Shown here: positions 12,625 through 13,777 of the stretch, in pieces
How the letters are laid out: each line of letters begins with the position of its first letter
How positions within the stretch are numbered: position 1 is the first letter of the stretch
Assembly (NCBI GenBank): GCA_035457505.1
Contig: DATIBL010000021.1
Span: 1-13,777 of the forward strand
Length of the DNA: 13,777 nucleotides
Direction of reading: 5' to 3'
Source of the DNA: DATIBL01 sp035457505
GTDB taxonomy: Bacteria; Patescibacteriota; Minisyncoccia; Phycocordibacterales; UBA6899
Notes under the pieces: model-generated
Seen by the model: only the letters and a program-made list of their open reading frames with translations
Database searches by the model: none
What the model was told of the DNA's origin: nothing
Position numbers and translations under genes: made by a program

Positions 12625-13777
12625 ATGCCAAAGTCCCTCTCTTTTGGAAATGGGAACGTGCTTGTCTGCATCGATAAGTATGCGCGGCTTCGGGACCTCT
12701 GCTTCCCGTACGTGGGACTGGAAAATCATGTTGGAGGAAAGTATGCGCATCGAGTTGGCGTATGGACAGGGAATCGCTTTTCCTGGCTCGACGACGGCTC
12801 ATGGGAGATTGTCACGACGCTCGATGATGGAAATCGGGGAGTCACAACGGCGGTCTCGAAGCATTTTGGAATCACCGTTACGATCCACGACGTCCTCTAT
12901 AACGAAAAGAACATTTTTTTGCGGAAGTTCTCCGTTACGCGTGCAGATGGCAATCCGGGGACCGTCAAACTGTTCTTCAATCAGCAGTTCGAGATCTATC
13001 ATTCCGAGAAGGGCGATACCGCGTTCTTCGACCCGGCGACGCACACCGTCATCCACTACGAGGGTCGCCGTGCGTTTCTCCTGAACGCGATCGGACCGAA
13101 CGGACCTTTCGACGACTATACGACCGGTATTTTCCAGATCGAGGGAAAGGAGGGAACATTTCGTGATGCGGAAGACGGCATGCTCGCGAAGAATCCGATC
13201 GAACACGGACTTGTCGACTCGACGCTCGGGATCACGCTCGAGGTTCCTGCTGGCGGCAGCGTCTCGTGTCACTACTGGATCGCAATGGGCGAGCTTATCG
13301 AGGAGGCGAAGGAGCTCAATACGTATGTCCTCGAGCGCTCTCCGGAATACCTCATGCACTCGACCGCCGATTTTTGGCGCGCGTGGTCGAATCGGCTCAA
13401 TTTTTCGTACTATGGACTTGGCGAGGGTGTGATCGAACTCTTCAAGCGTTCGCAATTTCTGATGCGCTCGCATGTCGATCATGGCGGCGCGATCATTGCG
13501 TCGGGGGATTCGGACATGTTGCAGAGTGGACGCGATACCTATAGCTACATGTGGCCGCGCGATGCTGCGTATGTGACGGTTGCGCTCGATTGGATCGGTG
13601 ATCGGCATGGCGCGCGCAAATTCTTCGAACTCTGCGCCGACATCATCACCGACGAGGGCTATCTCATGCACAAATACCGCCCGGATCGCTCGCTCGGATC
13701 GTCATGGCACGGATGGGTCGTAGATGGCAAACCGGAGCTTCCGATCCAGGAAGATGAGACTGCGCTCGTCCTCTGGG
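12625..13777 (+). CDS. GH15 glucoamylase-like glycoside hydrolase, N-terminal part (3' end outside the window)
   Basis: Releases glucose from the non-reducing ends of alpha-glucans, or acts on a related alpha-glucoside such as trehalose. The first 384 codons are present and the frame is open to the window end. Residues 1 to about 270 form a beta-sandwich N-terminal domain beginning F-G-N-G-N-V-L-V and F-P-Y-V-G-L-E-N-H, as in prokaryotic glucoamylases. The (alpha/alpha)6 domain begins at about 275 and contains Y-M-W-P-R-D (308-313, substrate binding) and Q-E-D-E-T-A-L-V-L-W (375-384), where the family's general acid Glu lies. The catalytic base and the rest of the barrel are beyond the end. 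No signal peptide is seen, so it acts in the cytoplasm, in line with internal glucan breakdown. It is read on the same strand as GT4-GH57 but is separated from them by the nhaB block. Confidence 0.9.
   Translation, partial: MPKSLSFGNGNVLVCIDKYARLRDLCFPYVGLENHVGGKYAHRVGVWTGNRFSWLDDGSWEIVTTLDDGNRGVTTAVSKHFGITVTIHDVLYNEKNIFLRKFSVTRADGNPGTVKLFFNQQFEIYHSEKGDTAFFDPATHTVIHYEGRRAFLLNAIGPNGPFDDYTTGIFQIEGKEGTFRDAEDGMLAKNPIEHGLVDSTLGITLEVPAGGSVSCHYWIAMGELIEEAKELNTYVLERSPEYLMHSTADFWRAWSNRLNFSYYGLGEGVIELFKRSQFLMRSHVDHGGAIIASGDSDMLQSGRDTYSYMWPRDAAYVTVALDWIGDRHGARKFFELCADIITDEGYLMHKYRPDRSLGSSWHGWVVDGKPELPIQEDETALVLW

Noticed and set aside
1..13777. Frequent GATCGCG / CGATCGCG words, as in HIP1-like repeats
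   Set aside because: Most fall in coding frames as Ile-Ala or Asp-Arg codons with the genome's preferred ATC/GCG/GAT usage; no regular spacing or long unit.
1..13777. tRNA, rRNA, CRISPR, IS element, phage or defence genes
   Set aside because: I saw no cloverleaf, repeat-spacer pattern, transposase/integrase motif or nuclease/toxin motif on either strand.

Overview
The window looks like a chromosomal segment of an uncultivated bacterium, most likely a Patescibacteria (CPR) member of the Parcubacteria/Kaiserbacteria type. This is inference from gene content: a CcdA protein followed by a thrombospondin-type-3 repeat membrane protein, a membrane-tethered CxxC thioredoxin-like protein, a short signal-peptide lytic transglycosylase, and GT4, GH57 and GH15 enzymes, all in small compact transcription units. 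Several genes lack a Shine-Dalgarno (SD) sequence and two appear to be leaderless. TGA acts as a stop codon (for example at 5201-5203 and 12518-12520), so the code is standard. I see no tRNA, rRNA, CRISPR array, transposase or phage gene.

Layout. (1) 1-654: C-terminal end of a P1B-type metal ATPase, converging on a minus-strand group across a bidirectional terminator (655-688). (2) 682-3133, minus strand: a processive GT2 glycosyltransferase, a membrane-anchored thioredoxin-like protein and a small multi-pass membrane protein. (3) 3134-3645: a long divergent intergenic region with many dyads, including two inverted DnaA-box-like 9-mers. (4) 3646-4320: a secreted lytic transglycosylase with its own promoter and terminator. 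(5) 4457-6804: an operon of a CcdA thiol-disulfide transporter, a TSP3-repeat surface protein overlapping it by ATGA, and a membrane-anchored beta-rich protein with two cysteines; it ends in a near-perfect terminator. (6) 7001-9544: a glycogen-synthase-like GT4 enzyme and a GH57 alpha-glucanase with a histone-like Lys/Ala tail. (7) 9616-12520: NhaB Na+/H+ antiporter (minus), a 244-residue orphan protein and an 81-residue membrane protein with a structured leader. (8) 12625-end: a GH15 glucoamylase-like gene running off the window.

How the parts may work together. GT4, GH57 and GH15 form a plausible set for making, remodelling and degrading an alpha-glucan store, interrupted here by the NhaB block. 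That block has near-consensus sigma70 promoters and strong SDs, unlike the flanking glucan genes, so it may be a later insertion. CcdA could carry reductant across the membrane to extracytoplasmic thiols, with the CxxC protein at 1159-1848 as a possible partner. The GT2 enzyme and the lytic transglycosylase point to envelope polysaccharide and peptidoglycan remodelling from divergent promoters.

Nothing here amounts to a clearly new defence or mobile system. The most novel-looking items are the tailed GH57, the orphan protein and leader-regulated small membrane protein in the NhaB block, the paired leaderless extended -10 promoters, and the dyad-rich intergenic region.
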